Positions 52,414-64,000 of a DNA stretch of 64,000 nucleotides are shown one piece after another. Numbering within the stretch: the first letter of the stretch is position 1; each line of letters begins with the position of its first letter. Source of the DNA: Lentzea sp. NBRC 102530. GTDB taxonomy: Bacteria; Actinomycetota; Actinomycetes; Mycobacteriales; Pseudonocardiaceae. The DNA is taken from assembly GCF_030269365.1 (NCBI RefSeq), contig NZ_BSTF01000001.1, positions 682,001 through 746,000 of the forward strand. Reading direction: 5' to 3'. A program made the translations under genes and the position numbers. Below the pieces are notes generated by a model. That model did no database searches. It worked only from the letters and a program-made list of their open reading frames with translations, and was not told the DNA's origin.

Positions 52414-53334
52414 CGCGTGCCGCCAGCCCGCCCGGTCGTGCCCGGCGGGGGAGCGGTGCACGTGCACGGTCGCCCCCGCCCGCGCGGCCAGCTCCTCGAC
52501 GGCCTCGCAGTGCCGGTGCATGCGGGACTCGTGCTCGCCGACGTCGAACGCGACCTCCAGCCCGGACAGGTCCGGTTGCTCGCGCAGCCGTTCCGCGATG
52601 TCACCGCCGGCCGGTCCGTCGAGCGAGAGACCGTGCTGCGGCAGGTCTCGCGCCCACCAGAACGACCCGGACTGGCACGCCACCTTCGTGACGAGGCCGG
52701 GGAAGTCCAGGGCGGCCCGGAACGCGCTGAGCCCGCCCAGGCTCTGCCCGGCCACCACGAACCTCGCCAGGTCGACCGGCACGCCGTTGTCCGCGAGCAA
52801 CGGCAGCAGCTCGTCGCGGATCGCCCGCCACAGCTCGGGGGAGTTGTACTCGGCGTCACGATCCCGGGGCGTGGGCAGGAAGACGAGCGTCGCGGCGGGC
52901 ATCTCGCCGTTCTTCACCGCCGACTCGAACGCCGCGACGGCCGGGTGCACGTACATCCAGTCGTCGCCGTCGAGCAGCAGCACGACCGGCTCGCCGCCCT
53001 GGTGCACGCGCACCGTCTTGCGCCCCAACGACCCGTTCCACCGGATGCGCAGCGCCGGCACGTCGTGCACCTCGTCCGGCCCGGCGACCGGCCAGTGCGG
53101 CTGCGGCTCCAGGTCCGGCGTCGCGAAGATCGACCGGTTCGGCCCTGCGGCCTCGGGGTTGCGCGGGTCGGCGTGCTCCTCGCCGTCGGCGTCCACGAAG
53201 TGGTAGGTCACCCGCAGCCGTGCGGGCAGCTCGACCTCGGCCGCCCAGACGTCGCCCTCCTGCTGGAGTTCGACCGGCTCCAGCACGTCCTCGAAGCGGA
53301 GGGTGGCCGGTCCGCGCCACTCGAACCGGGTCAT
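52381..53334 (-). CDS. cchJ: Siderophore esterase, CchJ-like (enterochelin-esterase family)
   Basis: A 317-residue alpha/beta hydrolase of the Fes/IroE family. An N-terminal beta-sandwich (RFEWRGPATLRFEDVLEP to about residue 95) precedes the hydrolase domain with nucleophile VVAGQSLGGLSAF and the C-terminal His in SPAGHDRAGW. In the coelichelin cluster a homologous esterase lies next to a thioesterase-less NRPS and is thought to release the peptide; the same job or Fe-siderophore hydrolysis fits here. Its ATG overlaps the ABC gene's stop (ATGA), so it is the third gene of the NRPS operon. Confidence 0.85.
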   Translation of the reverse strand: MTRFEWRGPATLRFEDVLEPVELQQEGDVWAAEVELPARLRVTYHFVDADGEEHADPRNPEAAGPNRSIFATPDLEPQPHWPVAGPDEVHDVPALRIRWNGSLGRKTVRVHQGGEPVVLLLDGDDWMYVHPAVAAFESAVKNGEMPAATLVFLPTPRDRDAEYNSPELWRAIRDELLPLLADNGVPVDLARFVVAGQSLGGLSAFRAALDFPGLVTKVACQSGSFWWARDLPQHGLSLDGPAGGDIAERLREQPDLSGLEVAFDVGEHESRMHRHCEAVEELAARAGATVHVHRSPAGHDRAGWRHALVRDVAALLG

Positions 53335-55034
53335 CGGGCCACCGCCAGCTGGTAGGAGGAGTCGCGGCCGAGCAGTTCGCGGTGCGTGCCGACGGACGTC
53401 ACGGCGCCCTCGTCCAGCACGACCACCCGGTCCGCGACGTCGAGCAGCGCCGGGCTGCTGGTGATCACGACGGTGGTCCGGCCCCGGCGGAGTTCGACGA
53501 GGTTGCGGGCGATGAGCTGCTCGGTCACCGCGTCCACGGCCGTCGTCGGGTCGTGCAGCACCAGGATCTCGGGGTTCGCCGCCAGCGCGCGGGCGAGCGA
53601 GAGGCGTTGCCGCTGCCCGCCGGACAGGTTCGCGCCCCGGTCGCGCACGGCGTGGTCGAGGCCGTCGGAATGCAGGGCGACGACGTCGGTCAGCATCGCG
53701 GCGGACACGGCCTCGTCGACCAGCGTGCTGGTGCCGGACGGATCGACGTTCTCCCGCAACGTTCCCGCGAACACCTCGTGGTGCGACGGGTTGACCAGCA
53801 GGTGGGTGCGCACGCTCTCGATGCTCAACGCCGCGAGGTCGTGCTCGCCGACGCGCACCACGCCGTCGTACGAGGCCGGCGGGACCTCGACGGACAGCAC
53901 GGACGCCAGTTCGGCGGCGGCCTGCGGCTGGTAGGCGGCGATCGCCACGAACTCACCGGGCCGCACCGCGAAGTGCAGGTCCCGCAACGTTCCGTGCGTG
54001 ACGCCGACGAGTTCGAGGCCGCTCTCCGGCGCGGGTTCCTTCGTGCCGGGCGTCATGCGCGGCGGTGCGGCGAGCACCAACGCCATCCGGTCGGCGGAGG
54101 CGCGCGCGATCATCACGTACTTCGGCATCTCGGAGAACAGCTTCAGCGGTTCGATCAGGAACTGCGCGAGGCCGACCACCACGACGAGCTCGCCGACGCT
54201 GATCGCGCCCTGGAACGTCAGCACACCCGCCCAGAGCGTGACCGCGGCCGCCAGCAACGAGTTGAGCGCCAGCCCCAGTCCCGCGTAGACGCCGTTGACC
54301 CGCGCCACGACGATCGACTGCTTCTTCGCCTCGGTGCTCACCCGCCGGTACGCCTGGAACGCCGCGTAGCTGCCGCCGAACCCGTGCAGCGGCCGCAGTC
54401 CCGCGATCAGGTCCGACACCTTCGCGCCGGCCCGCGCGACCTTCGCCTGCTGCACCTGGGTGCTCGCGCCGATCCGCCGGGACATCACGCTCAGCACGGA
54501 GAGGATCGCCGCCGTGCCGGCGAACACCAGCACGCCCAGCGGCACGCTGATCACCGCCAGCACCACGCCGGTGATCACCACCGACACCAGCGAGCTGATC
54601 AGCAGCGGCACCACCTCGATGATGTCCGCCGTCTGGTCGGCGTCCTCGGTGGCGATGGTGAGGACCTCGCCGGACTTCAGGTCGACCTCGCGCGCCACCG
54701 GCTGCAGGCCGCGGTCGGCGACGGCGACGCGCCACCGGTGCGCCTCCGTGGTGTTCGCCTTCTGCAGGATCCGCATGCCGAACCGCCACGAGTACGACAC
54801 CGTCGCCATGACGAGCCCGAGCGCGAGCAGCGCCAGCCCGAGCGAGCTGAGCCGCCCGCCGCGCAGGGCGTACTCGACGATCACGCCGAGCAGGATCGGG
54901 ACGGCGGTCTCGGCGGCCTGGTAGGACCCCATGAGCAGGGTTCCACCGGTCATGGCTCCGCGGTTGCGGCGCAGGGCGATCCGCAGGATCTCCTTGCCGG
55001 TGCGGACTTCAGTGTTCGTCAACGTGGCGCGCAA
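53331..55034 (-). CDS. cchI: ABC half-exporter with degenerate ATP site (CchI-like)
   Basis: A 567-residue fused membrane-ATPase half-transporter, probably exporting the siderophore. Six membrane helices span about residues 25-300. The ATPase part keeps the signature [15 protein letters not shown], but Walker A reads [14 protein letters not shown] without the GKS/T, Walker B is [12 protein letters not shown] with Pro at the catalytic Glu, the Q-loop Gln is Asn, and the switch His is Ser (VITSSPALL). It therefore needs an active partner to form a heterodimer. The start is TTG at 55034 or 55022, overlapping the NRPS end by 14-26 bp; the exact start is uncertain. Confidence 0.85.
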   Translation of the reverse strand: MRATLTNTEVRTGKEILRIALRRNRGAMTGGTLLMGSYQAAETAVPILLGVIVEYALRGGRLSSLGLALLALGLVMATVSYSWRFGMRILQKANTTEAHRWRVAVADRGLQPVAREVDLKSGEVLTIATEDADQTADIIEVVPLLISSLVSVVITGVVLAVISVPLGVLVFAGTAAILSVLSVMSRRIGASTQVQQAKVARAGAKVSDLIAGLRPLHGFGGSYAAFQAYRRVSTEAKKQSIVVARVNGVYAGLGLALNSLLAAAVTLWAGVLTFQGAISVGELVVVVGLAQFLIEPLKLFSEMPKYVMIARASADRMALVLAAPPRMTPGTKEPAPESGLELVGVTHGTLRDLHFAVRPGEFVAIAAYQPQAAAELASVLSVEVPPASYDGVVRVGEHDLAALSIESVRTHLLVNPSHHEVFAGTLRENVDPSGTSTLVDEAVSAAMLTDVVALHSDGLDHAVRDRGANLSGGQRQRLSLARALAANPEILVLHDPTTAVDAVTEQLIARNLVELRRGRTTVVITSSPALLDVADRVVVLDEGAVTSVGTHRELLGRDSSYQLAVAR

Positions 55035-58000
55035 TCGCTTCGGGGGTGGAGAGGGACATCAGGTCGCGGATCGTGACGACGGGGCCGAACTCGCGGCGCA
55101 GCAGGCCGATCAGCCGCACCGCGAGCATCGAGTGCCCGCCCAGTTCGGTGAAGCCGTTCGTCATGCCCACCTCGTCCTCGTCGAGATCGAGCGCCTCCGC
55201 GAACAGCTCGCGGACGACGGTCTCGGTCCCGGTCAGCTCGCGGTCCTCGACCTTGGTCATCAGCGTGCCCAGCGGACGCGCCTCGGGCAAGGCCGAGGTG
55301 TCCGCCTTGCCGTTGACCGTGAGCGGGATCGCGTCGACCTGGGCGAAGTGCGTGGGGCGCAGGTAGTCCGGCAGGCCGGCGCCGACCTCGGCCGCGATCG
55401 ACGGGATGTCGGCGCCGTCGTCGAGCACCAGGTACGCGGCGAGCCGGTACGCGCCGTCGACCTGGGGGTCGGCCTGCGCGACGGCGGCGACGAACCGGAC
55501 GCTGCCGTGGGCGGCGAACCGCGCCTCGACCTCGCCGAGTTCGACGCGGTGGCCGCGGATCTTGACCTGCTTGTCGGTACGGCCGAGGTAGAGCAGGTTG
55601 CCGTCCGCGCGCCTGATCACGAGGTCACCCGTCCGGTACATCCGCTGCCCCGGGACCCACGGGCAGGCGACGAACCGTTCGGCGGACTGCCCGGGCTGTC
55701 CGAGGTAGCCGCGCGCGATGCCGACACCCGACACGTACAGCTCGCCGGGAACGCCGTCCGGCACGTGCCGCAGCCACGGGTCGAGCACGTAGACGTCGGT
55801 GTTGTCGATCGCCACGCCGACCACCGGGTCGACGCAGTCGAACGTGCCGACGCCCAGCGTGTTGATCGTGTACTCGGTCGGGCCGTAGAGGTTGTAGCCG
55901 ATCGTGCCGGGGGTGTCGGCGAGCTGCTGCCACAGCGCCGGTGTGACCGCCTCACCGCCCAGCAGCACCAGTGCGGGCTTGTGCTCCTCGTTCGCCAGCA
56001 GGCCTTCCGCGACGAGCTGCTGCGCGTAGGTCGGCGTCACGTTGATGACGTCGATCTCGTGTGCCAGGCAGTACTCGACCAGGCCGGTCGCGTCGCGGCG
56101 CAGTTCCTCGTCGCAGATGTGCACCTCGTGGCCGTCGGCGAGCCAGAGCAACTCCTCCCACGACATGTCGAACGCGAACGACACGGTGTGCGCGATCCGG
56201 AACGTCCGGTGCCCGTGCTCGGCCAGCACCGGTTCGAAGATCCGGCGCTGGTGGTTGACGAGCATGTTGGTCAGGCCCGCGTACTCGGTGACGACGCCCT
56301 TCGGCTTGCCGGTGCTGCCGGAGGTGTAGATCGTGTAGGCGGCGTGCTTGAGCCGGTTGGGGTCGTTCTCGTTGAAGGTGATGTGCGGTTCGGCGTCCGG
56401 CCACGGCTCGTCGAGCACGAACGTCTCACCCTGGATGCGCGGGGCGACCTTCGAGGTCGTGATGATCAGCTTCGGCCGGGCGTCGTCGATGATCGCGGCG
56501 ATGCGCTCGTCCGGGTGGTCGAGCTCCAGCGGCACGTAGGCGGCGCCGCAGCGCAGGATGCCGAACAACGCGACGACCCAGTCGAGCGACCTCGGCACCG
56601 CGATGGCGACCGGCGTCTCCGTGCCGATGCCGCGGGTTTTCAGGACTCCCGCGAGGTGGCGGCTGCGGTCCCGGAGTTCCGCGAACGTCATCGTCTTCCC
56701 GTGCGCGACGAGAGCGGTCCGGTCCGGGTTGCGGTCCGCCGCCTGGTCGAACAGGTCGACCACGGTGAGGTCGCCGAAGTCGGTGGCGGGGTTGAGTTCC
56801 GGCTCCGGTCCGGTGCCGGCGACCGCGCCGAGCGCTTCGGCGTGCGTGAGGTCGCCGAGGATCCTGACGTACTCGTCGAACAACCGGTGCGCCTGCTCGG
56901 GTTCGGTGACCTCGGGCCGGTACTCGAGCTTGACCGTGAGCTGCCTGCCCGGCGTGACCACCCAGGTGAACGGGTAGTGCGTCGAGTCCTCCGACTCGTG
57001 CTCGACGATCCCGTTCCGTGCGTTCAGCTCGTCGAACGTGCTGTCGTCCAGGAAGTTCTGCAACACGAACAGGGTGTCGAACAGCTGGTCGGCGCCGCTC
57101 GCCCGCTGGATCTCGCCGAGCCCGACGTGTTCGTGCTCCATGGCGTCGACCCGCGAGGCCTGCACGTTCTCGAGGAAGGCCCGGGTCGTGTCCTGCGGCT
57201 GAGCCGAGATCCGCATCGGCACGGTGTTGAGCAGCACGCCGACGATGCCCTCGGTGCCCTCCTCCTCGCGGCCGGAGACCGTGACGCCGAAGACCGCGTC
57301 ACCCCGTCCCGTCTCGCTGCCGAGCAGGAGGCCGAGCGCGCCCGTGACGACGGAGTTGAGCGTGACCCCGTTGCGGCTCGCGGTGGCGCGGATCCGGTCC
57401 GAGTCCTCTTCGGACAGCGTGCGCACGATCTTCGTCGGCAATGTGTCCGAAGTGGACCCGTCGCCCAGCAGCGTCGGCCCCGGCAGGTCGGCGAGGTAGT
57501 CGGCCCAGAACCGTTCCGCGGCCTGCTGGTCCTTGCGCGCCAGCTGCCGGCAGTGGTTCTCGAAGCTCGGCGCCGCCTCGGTCGTCGGCGCCTGCCCGGT
57601 CAGCAACGCCTGGTAGGCCCCGAACAGGTCGCGCAACACGATCTCGCGCGACCAGCCGTCCCACAGCAGCAGGTGGTAGCTGAACAGCAACGCGTCCCGG
57701 CCGTCCGGCAGCCTGAGCACGGTGAGCCGGACGAGCGGCGGCCGTTCGAGGTCGAAGCCCGTGGCCCGGTCCTCGGTGCGCAGCGACGCGACGGCGTCCT
57801 GGTTGAGCACGTCGACCGTGCGCACCTCGACCTTGCCGGCGCGGTTGAGCACCTGGACCGGCGTGCCGTCCTCGTCCGCGAACCCGGCTCCCACCACCGG
57901 ATGCCTCGCGATGACGTGCTCCAGCGCCTTGCCGAGCTTCTCGGCGTCGAGCCTGCGGTCGAACGCGAAGTAGCTCTGCGCCACGTAGTGCCCGGCCGCG

Positions 58001-61000
58001 CTGAGCGCCTGGAAGTACAGCCCGCGCTGCAACGGCGACAACGGCGCCGTCCTGGTCGCCGTGGTGCTGGCGTCCGCGATCCTCTCGAGCGCCAGCAACC
58101 AGCGCGCCGCGACCTCGTCCGACACGTCCTCGGTGAGCGCGAACGTCGCCTTCAGGCTGTTCGTGGTGGTGTCGACCCAGCAGTTGACCTCGACGGCGTA
58201 CGGACTCGGCTGCGCCCCCGTGTCGAGGTGCAACGCCTGCGCCTCACTGCCGCGCCCGAGGTAGTTGAACAACACCTGCGGCCGTGGCAGCGCGGCGAGC
58301 ACCGGCGCCGTCTGCGGGTTGAGGTACCGGAGCTGCCCGTAGCCGACGTGGCTCGCCTCGTCCGGCTGGTTGTCCGTGAGCTCGCGCGCGGCCTCGACGG
58401 GGTCGGTGTGCGGGCTCAGCCGGACCGGCGCGATGGACGTGAACCACCCGACGGTGCGCGTGTAGTCGTGGTGCTCCTCGACGGGCACGCGGCCGTGGCG
58501 TTCCAGTTCGATCACCAGGTCCGTGGGGGTCGCCTGGATCTCGGTGAGGGCGGTGCGGAGCGCGCCTGCCAGGAGTTCGGTGAGGCCGAGGTCCAGGGCC
58601 TGGGGTGCGGTGTGGACGACCCGGTCGGTGATCTCGGCCGACAGCGTGACGGCGACCTCGCGCTGGTCACCGACGTGCGGGGTGAGCGACGGGGTGTCGA
58701 GCACCTCGATCCAGCGGCGCAGGCCGGTGGTGTGCTGGGCCTGCAGGGTGAGGGCGCTGGTGTAGGTGCCGAACGGGGTCGTCGTGGGGGCCAGGGGCTT
58801 GTCCTGGAGGGCGGTTTCGGCGTCGTCGAGGAGGATCAGCCAGGAAACGGCGTCGACGGCCAGGTGGTGGACGACGATGACCAGGGTCTGGGCGGCTTCG
58901 AGGTAGGTGAAGGCGGCCATGACACCGGACTCGGGGTCGAGGCGGCGGGCGGCCTCGTCGGCGGCGGCGTCGAGGTCGTCGGTGGAGGCCACCACGACCA
59001 GGCCGGACTCAAGATCGCCAGAACTGTCGGACCCGCTTGAGACGATGGGAGTGGGGACCCGATCCCCCCAGGGGGCCCGCGAGTCGGGATCGATTCCGAA
59101 CGACCACGCGCCGTCCGTCACCGTGAGGCGCATGCGGAGGGCCGCGTGCGCCGACACCAGCGCCCCTGCCACCCGCCGGGCCTGCGCCAAGCTGCCGCAC
59201 GCCACCTGCCGAGCCTGAGCGAACAGCCGCAGCTCCCCACCCAGCTCCCGCTGGCGCAGCACGATCGGCGTCGGCACCACCGGCAGGTCCACGACCTCGG
59301 TGACCACGGCAGGCGCCGGAGCAACCGCGAACCGGTCCGCCAGCGCCCGAGGCGTCTTGTGCAGGAACAGGTCCCGGGGCGCCATCTGCACCCCGGCCGC
59401 GCGGGCCCGGTTCACCACCCCGATCGCAATGATGCTGTCCCCACCGGCCACGAAGAAGTCCGTGTCGGCGTCGACGGCCACACCCGGCAGCACGTCGGCG
59501 AAGATCGACACCAGCGAGTCGACCGCGGCGGTGTCCGCGGAGGCGAGCGCCGGCGCGTCGTCCGCGACGAGCGCCTGCTCCTCCAACGCGCGCCGGTCCA
59601 GCTTCCCGTTGACCGTCAAGGGCAACGCCGCCAGCGAAAGCACCCGAGCGGGCACCATGTGCGCCGGCAACGAAGACCCCAACGCGACCGCGAGGTCCGT
59701 TGAAGGCGTGCCCACGACGTGCGCCACCAGGTGGTCGGCGGTGGCGGCGACCGTCACGGCCACGTCCACCACACCGGGCACGGCCCGGATCGCCGACTCC
59801 ACCTCGCCCAGCTCGATCCGGAACCCCTTGAGCTGCACCTGGTCGTCGGCACGCCCGACGAACTCCAACGAGCCGTCCAGCGTCCGGCGCGCCAGGTCGC
59901 CCGAGTTGTACATCAGCGAACCGTCCGCGGCGAACGGGTCCGCCACGAAGCGCGACGAGGTCAGCCCGGGCCGGTTGTGGTAGCCGAGGGAAAGCTGCGC
60001 GCCGGCGACGTAGATCGCGCCCACCTGTCCGGGAGCGACCGCACGCAACGAAGCGTCCAGCAGGTACGTGCGCAGACCGGGGATCGGACCACCGATCGGC
60101 GAGACCTCACGGCCGGACGCGAAGTCCGCGTCGTCGAGCACGCGGTGCGTCACGTGGACCGTGGTCTCGGTGATGCCGTACATGTTCACGAGCTCGGGAC
60201 GACCGACGCCGTAGCGCGACACCCACGGGCGCAGCCGCGACAGTTCCAGGGCCTCGCCGCCGAAGATCACCCGGCGCAGCGCGGGCAACGGCTCGGCCAG
60301 CCGGTCCGCCTCGATGAACTGGTAGAAGGCCGAAGGCGTCTGGTTGAGCACGGTCACACCCCGCGACCGCACCAGGGCGTGGAAGTCGACCGGCGAGCGG
60401 GTCAGGCCGTGGTCGGGGACGAGCAGTTCGCCACCGTGGACCAGCGCGCCCCAGAGTTCCCAGACGGCGAAGTCGAACGAGTACGAGTGGAACTGCGTCC
60501 ACACGTCGGACGGGCCGAAGTCCATGTCCGGCTGGGTGTTCGCCAGCAGCGACACGACGCTGGAGTGCGGGACGACGACGCCCTTGGGCTTGCCGGTCGA
60601 GCCCGACGTGTAGATCACGTACGCCGGGGTGCGCCAGTCGAACGCGGGCAGCCGCGCCTCGCCGGGCACCTCCTCGCCGTACACGAGCACGCGCGCCGGG
60701 ACACCCGCGGCGGCCAGCAGACCTTCGAAGCGGGCGCGCTGTTCACGTTCGACGAGCACGACCTGGGGTGCCGAGTCGGCGAGGACGTACTGCAGGCGTT
60801 CGTCCGGGTACGCGAGGTCCAGCGGCACGTAGGCGGCGCCGGCCGACACGATGCCGACCAGGGCCACGACCTGGTGCAGCGAACGACCGATCGCCACGGC
60901 CACCCGGTCGCGCGGCGAGACACCGGCGTTGACCAGGGTGCGGGCCAGGCGGTTCTTGGCGTCGGCCAGCATGCCGTAGGACAGGCCCTCGGCGCTGCCG

Positions 61001-64000
61001 TCGAGGTGGCACATCGTGACGGCACGAGCGGACGGGTCGCGCCGAGCAGCGGCGTCGAACAGCTCCGCCAGCGTGGCCGGGACGACCTCCGCAGCCGGAC
61101 GCGCCGTTCCCAGCGACACCGCGGGGATGTTCTCCAGCCGCAGCAACGAGTCCAGGGCAGAGGAGAACGCCTCGACGATCGCGCGCGCCACCTCCGTGCG
61201 CACCACGGTCGTGTCGTGGATGAGGTTGAACCGCAACGCGCCGTCCAGGCCGCGCTCGACCACCAGTGTCAACGGGTAGTGCGAGGCGCCCTCGTTCACG
61301 ACCGACTCGATCTGGAACGGGCCTTCCAGCGCCGTCACGTCGGTGGCCACGTCGAACACCACCAGCGTGTCGAACGCCGACCCGTGCGGGGCCTGGCGGC
61401 CGATGCGGGTCAGCGACACGTGCTGGTGCGGCAGCACCGCGGTCTGGTGTGAACGCACCGCATCGAGCAACGACCGGGCGGACGAACCGGCGGACCACCC
61501 CACCCGCACCGGGATCGTGTTGATGAACAGGCCGACCATCTCGTCGATGCCGGGCACGTCCGCGTCCCGGCCGGATACCGTCGAGCCGAACACCACGTCC
61601 TGGCTGCCCAGCAACGATCCCAGCGTCACGCCCCACGCGCTGTGCACGGCCACGCTCAGCGACACCCCGGCCGACCGCACGGCCGCGTCCAGCCCGGCGG
61701 GAGCGTCGACCACCATGTCCGCGAACAGCTCGGAGGGTTCGTGCCCCTCCGCCACGAACGACGGCCCGGGCAGCCCGGCGAGTTCCGCCGCCCACACCCG
61801 GTCGCTCTCCGCCACATCGGAACCGACCAGCCACCGCACGTAGTCGGCGTAACTGCCGCGCGGGTGCACCGAACCAGGAGCGGCGTACTCGGCCATCAAC
61901 GCGCGCAGCATCGGCGGCACCGACCAGCCGTCCGCGATGATGTGGTGCACGGTCTGCACGAGCACGAACCGCTGCGGCGCCACGCGGATCAGCGTGTAGC
62001 GCATCAACGGGCCGCGGGCGAGGTCGAACCCGGCCACGCGGTCGCGTTCGGCGTACTCCCGGATCTCCTCGTCGGTCATGCCCTGACCGTCCACGGTGGA
62101 GAAGGCGGGACGGACCCCCGACTCCAGCACCGAGACCACGCGCCCGTCGTCCAGCCCGACGAACCGGGCCGCGAGGTTCGGGAACAGCTCCAGCACCCGA
62201 GTGGCCGCCGCTTCCAACGCCCGCGCGTCGACCGGCCCGGTCAGGGTCAGCAACTGCTGCTCGACGTACCGGTGCGCCGACGAGTCGTCGAACACCGAGT
62301 GGAAGTACAGACCCTCCTGCAACGGCGTCAGCGGCAGGACGTCCCGCAACGACGGGGAATCCAGCGAGTCCACATCGGACTGGGACAGCGGGACGAGGTC
62401 GAAGTCGCTGGGGGAGTGGCCGCCGGACGTCAGCGCGGCCAGCCCTTCCAGCGCCTGCACGAAGTACGAGCCGATCACCGAGACGTCGTCGTCGGAGAAC
62501 ACCCCGTCGGGCCACGAGATCACGGTGACCAGCTCGACGCCACCATCGGCACCGGGCTCGGCGGAGGCGTTGAACTCCAGCGCGCGCGGCAGCCGCATCG
62601 CCGGGTCGCGCTTCTCGCCGAGCTGCCCGGCGTTCTCCGCGAGCTGCCAGTCACCGGTCGCACCCCCGGCGAACCGGCCGAGGTAGTTGAACAGCACCTG
62701 CGGCCGCGACGCGTCGAACCGCGCGTCACCCAGGTACTTCAGCGCGCCGTACGAAACACCGTTGCTCGGCACCCGGGCGAGGTCTTCCTTCACCCGCTTC
62801 AACGCCGAGCCGAGATCGCCGGTGCCGGGGTCGACCACGACCGGGAACAACGTCGTGAACCAGCCGACCGTGCGCGACAGGTCGGGGTCGAGCGGCACGA
62901 ACCGGCCTTCCCGGCCGTGGCCCTCCAACTCGACGTGCGCGAACGTCTGGTCCTGGCCGAGGTCGCGCCGCCATCGGGCCAGCGCCACCGCGAGCCCGGT
63001 CAGCAGGACGTCGTTGACCTTCGCGTGGAACGACGCCGGCACGTCGCCGAGCAGCGCGGCGGTGGCCGAGGAACCCACTGTGAACGTGCGCATCCGTTCG
63101 CCCGCGACGACATCGGCGTCGGACAGCGCGCGACGGCCGATCAGCTGGTCGACACCGGGGAGCTCCCGCGAGTAGTAGGAGCGGTCCGCGTCGAACGAGG
63201 CCTGCTCCAGCAGCTGGGTCCAGCGCCGGAACGACGTGCCCACCGGCCGCAGCTCGATCGGGGCACCGGACGACACCTGCTGCCACGCCAGCGCCAGGTC
63301 GTCGAACAGGATCCGCCACGACACGCCGTCGATCACGACGTGGTGGATCACGATCACCAGCTGCCGGGCGGCGGGACGCCACACCGCGCGCAGCATGATC
63401 CCGGCGTCCGGGTCCAGCCCCTCGGTGGCGGCGGCGACGCACTCCTCCAGCGGAGCGTCGCTCTGCTCCCACGAGGCGGGCCCGTCCGCGGGGATGTCGA
63501 ACGACCAGGCGGCACCCCGGACGAGCTTGGCGCGCAACATGTCGTGCCGCGCGACGACCGCGTCCAGGATCGCGGTCAACGACTCAGCTGTGAGCTCGGC
63601 GGGCGTGTTGAGCACGACCGACTGCACGAACCCGTCGATCGCGTCGGTGGTCTCCCCGAGCCACTGCACGATCGGCAGGCCGGCGACCGGCCCGGTCGGC
63701 ACGTCGTCGTGGTCGACGGCGGCGGCACCGTCCCGCGACGCGACGGCGGCCAGCGCCCGCGGGGTGCGGTTCACGAAGATCTGGGTGGCGGTGACGAACA
63801 CGCCCTCCGCACGCAACGCCGACAGCAGCGAGATCGCGAGGATGCTGTCGCCACCCAGTTCGAAGAAGTCCTGGTCGGCGCCGACCTGCTCGACCCGCAG
63901 CACCGACGCCACGGCCGCGCAGATCACGGCCTCGTCGTCGGTCTCGGCGGCGGTCACCGGGCCGGTCTCGACGACGGGTTCGGGCAACGCGCGCCGGTCG
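55009..64000 (-). CDS. cchH: Coelichelin-like NRPS (5' end beyond right edge)
   Basis: The visible ~2997 residues begin with the last residues of an adenylation domain (DRRALPEP) and continue T-E-C-A-T-E-C-A-T. Carrier sites: ELGGDS (nt ~63860), VAGGDS (~59440), ELGGHS (~55135). Epimerisation motifs: [10 protein letters not shown] (~63335) and [10 protein letters not shown] (~58865). Condensation: HHIIADGWS (~61940) and the variant [10 protein letters not shown] (~57665). Adenylation specificity codes read from the sequence: DFWNIGMVHK (Thr; A3 at ~60600) and DMENLGLINK (N5-hydroxyornithine; A3 at ~56310). No thioesterase. This is the layout of CchH (formylhydroxy-Orn, D-allo-Thr, hydroxy-Orn), so a coelichelin-type iron chelator is expected. 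Confidence 0.93.
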   Translation of the reverse strand, partial: DRRALPEPVVETGPVTAAETDDEAVICAAVASVLRVEQVGADQDFFELGGDSILAISLLSALRAEGVFVTATQIFVNRTPRALAAVASRDGAAAVDHDDVPTGPVAGLPIVQWLGETTDAIDGFVQSVVLNTPAELTAESLTAILDAVVARHDMLRAKLVRGAAWSFDIPADGPASWEQSDAPLEECVAAATEGLDPDAGIMLRAVWRPAARQLVIVIHHVVIDGVSWRILFDDLALAWQQVSSGAPIELRPVGTSFRRWTQLLEQASFDADRSYYSRELPGVDQLIGRRALSDADVVAGERMRTFTVGSSATAALLGDVPASFHAKVNDVLLTGLAVALARWRRDLGQDQTFAHVELEGHGREGRFVPLDPDLSRTVGWFTTLFPVVVDPGTGDLGSALKRVKEDLARVPSNGVSYGALKYLGDARFDASRPQVLFNYLGRFAGGATGDWQLAENAGQLGEKRDPAMRLPRALEFNASAEPGADGGVELVTVISWPDGVFSDDDVSVIGSYFVQALEGLAALTSGGHSPSDFDLVPLSQSDVDSLDSPSLRDVLPLTPLQEGLYFHSVFDDSSAHRYVEQQLLTLTGPVDARALEAAATRVLELFPNLAARFVGLDDGRVVSVLESGVRPAFSTVDGQGMTDEEIREYAERDRVAGFDLARGPLMRYTLIRVAPQRFVLVQTVHHIIADGWSVPPMLRALMAEYAAPGSVHPRGSYADYVRWLVGSDVAESDRVWAAELAGLPGPSFVAEGHEPSELFADMVVDAPAGLDAAVRSAGVSLSVAVHSAWGVTLGSLLGSQDVVFGSTVSGRDADVPGIDEMVGLFINTIPVRVGWSAGSSARSLLDAVRSHQTAVLPHQHVSLTRIGRQAPHGSAFDTLVVFDVATDVTALEGPFQIESVVNEGASHYPLTLVVERGLDGALRFNLIHDTTVVRTEVARAIVEAFSSALDSLLRLENIPAVSLGTARPAAEVVPATLAELFDAAARRDPSARAVTMCHLDGSAEGLSYGMLADAKNRLARTLVNAGVSPRDRVAVAIGRSLHQVVALVGIVSAGAAYVPLDLAYPDERLQYVLADSAPQVVLVEREQRARFEGLLAAAGVPARVLVYGEEVPGEARLPAFDWRTPAYVIYTSGSTGKPKGVVVPHSSVVSLLANTQPDMDFGPSDVWTQFHSYSFDFAVWELWGALVHGGELLVPDHGLTRSPVDFHALVRSRGVTVLNQTPSAFYQFIEADRLAEPLPALRRVIFGGEALELSRLRPWVSRYGVGRPELVNMYGITETTVHVTHRVLDDADFASGREVSPIGGPIPGLRTYLLDASLRAVAPGQVGAIYVAGAQLSLGYHNRPGLTSSRFVADPFAADGSLMYNSGDLARRTLDGSLEFVGRADDQVQLKGFRIELGEVESAIRAVPGVVDVAVTVAATADHLVAHVVGTPSTDLAVALGSSLPAHMVPARVLSLAALPLTVNGKLDRRALEEQALVADDAPALASADTAAVDSLVSIFADVLPGVAVDADTDFFVAGGDSIIAIGVVNRARAAGVQMAPRDLFLHKTPRALADRFAVAPAPAVVTEVVDLPVVPTPIVLRQRELGGELRLFAQARQVACGSLAQARRVAGALVSAHAALRMRLTVTDGAWSFGIDPDSRAPWGDRVPTPIVSSGSDSSGDLESGLVVVASTDDLDAAADEAARRLDPESGVMAAFTYLEAAQTLVIVVHHLAVDAVSWLILLDDAETALQDKPLAPTTTPFGTYTSALTLQAQHTTGLRRWIEVLDTPSLTPHVGDQREVAVTLSAEITDRVVHTAPQALDLGLTELLAGALRTALTEIQATPTDLVIELERHGRVPVEEHHDYTRTVGWFTSIAPVRLSPHTDPVEAARELTDNQPDEASHVGYGQLRYLNPQTAPVLAALPRPQVLFNYLGRGSEAQALHLDTGAQPSPYAVEVNCWVDTTTNSLKATFALTEDVSDEVAARWLLALERIADASTTATRTAPLSPLQRGLYFQALSAAGHYVAQSYFAFDRRLDAEKLGKALEHVIARHPVVGAGFADEDGTPVQVLNRAGKVEVRTVDVLNQDAVASLRTEDRATGFDLERPPLVRLTVLRLPDGRDALLFSYHLLLWDGWSREIVLRDLFGAYQALLTGQAPTTEAAPSFENHCRQLARKDQQAAERFWADYLADLPGPTLLGDGSTSDTLPTKIVRTLSEEDSDRIRATASRNGVTLNSVVTGALGLLLGSETGRGDAVFGVTVSGREEEGTEGIVGVLLNTVPMRISAQPQDTTRAFLENVQASRVDAMEHEHVGLGEIQRASGADQLFDTLFVLQNFLDDSTFDELNARNGIVEHESEDSTHYPFTWVVTPGRQLTVKLEYRPEVTEPEQAHRLFDEYVRILGDLTHAEALGAVAGTGPEPELNPATDFGDLTVVDLFDQAADRNPDRTALVAHGKTMTFAELRDRSRHLAGVLKTRGIGTETPVAIAVPRSLDWVVALFGILRCGAAYVPLELDHPDERIAAIIDDARPKLIITTSKVAPRIQGETFVLDEPWPDAEPHITFNENDPNRLKHAAYTIYTSGSTGKPKGVVTEYAGLTNMLVNHQRRIFEPVLAEHGHRTFRIAHTVSFAFDMSWEELLWLADGHEVHICDEELRRDATGLVEYCLAHEIDVINVTPTYAQQLVAEGLLANEEHKPALVLLGGEAVTPALWQQLADTPGTIGYNLYGPTEYTINTLGVGTFDCVDPVVGVAIDNTDVYVLDPWLRHVPDGVPGELYVSGVGIARGYLGQPGQSAERFVACPWVPGQRMYRTGDLVIRRADGNLLYLGRTDKQVKIRGHRVELGEVEARFAAHGSVRFVAAVAQADPQVDGAYRLAAYLVLDDGADIPSIAAEVGAGLPDYLRPTHFAQVDAIPLTVNGKADTSALPEARPLGTLMTKVEDRELTGTETVVRELFAEALDLDEDEVGMTNGFTELGGHSMLAVRLIGLLRREFGPVVTIRDLMSLSTPEAIARHVDEH

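Noticed and set aside
52381..55034. Iron box (DmdR/IdeR operator) before the esterase or ABC gene
   Set aside because: Both starts overlap the preceding genes, so no promoter gap exists; the operon promoter must be right of the window.
54931..59040. Very long open frame (1369 codons) on the plus strand opposite the NRPS
   Set aside because: Arg/Val/Gly-rich low-complexity translation without domains; it is the antisense shadow of the GC-biased NRPS gene.

Overview
The window is high-GC actinomycete chromosome. Gene families, pervasive GTG starts, stop/start overlaps (ATGA/GTGA) and specialised-metabolite clusters suggest a Pseudonocardiaceae-type genus (Lentzea/Saccharothrix/Actinosynnema-like); the genus is inference. 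No rRNA, tRNA, CRISPR array or intact transposase was seen.

Left third and centre (about 1-31,600): an oxalate/formate catabolic region interrupted by unrelated genes. Oxalate side: an OFA-family transporter (1212), probable oxalyl-CoA decarboxylase (13336), formyl-CoA:oxalate CoA-transferase (15044), an ADP-forming acyl-CoA ligase (16295), and a ketopantoate-reductase-like enzyme (22873) that may be an oxalyl-CoA reductase. Formate side: an NAD-dependent molybdenum formate dehydrogenase operon (24430-29045) with its accessory genes fdhD (2859) and moeA (1-1149). A 14-bp sequence, ATACTGTATGCAAT, occurs exactly in front of the moeA/transporter pair, the reductase and the fdh operon, and with one mismatch between sucCD and the decarboxylase. 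Half-site variants lie upstream of a small gene and of a GntR/FCD regulator (22040-22765). This outlines a local regulon, probably controlled by that regulator. The formate dehydrogenase is unusual: its large subunit is split exactly after the molybdopterin [4Fe-4S] domain, and the two halves sit in inverted order around a NuoE-NuoF fusion. Between these blocks lie a Nudix hydrolase, an ABC exporter, a MocA-type oxidoreductase, a glycosyltransferase with an in-frame TGA, a hydrolase, an SDR, a DedA protein, a broken XRE regulator and sucCD.

31,579-42,709: a compact thiopeptide (RiPP) cluster with the gene order and domain content of the lactazole system: a 59-residue precursor lazA (too short to be obvious), glutamylating dehydratase lazB, pyridine synthase lazC, RRE/E1-like lazD, YcaO lazE and the elimination-dehydrogenase fusion lazF, almost all overlapping by 4 bp. 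A large AfsR/SARP-type regulator lies upstream. The predicted core is new and longer than that of lactazole.

43,011-52,413: accessory genes: a GH3 glycosidase with a TetR regulator, a small SARP, a secreted protein, a degenerate ATPase-TPR regulator, an FGGY-kinase remnant, a YCII protein, and an aldo/keto reductase divergent from an XRE regulator.

52,381-64,000: the left part of a coelichelin-like hydroxamate siderophore operon in the order esterase, ABC half-exporter, three-module NRPS. The NRPS runs off the right edge. Its adenylation codes read DFWNIGMVHK (threonine) and DMENLGLINK (hydroxyornithine), and the layout T-E-C-A-T-E-C-A-T without a thioesterase matches CchH.
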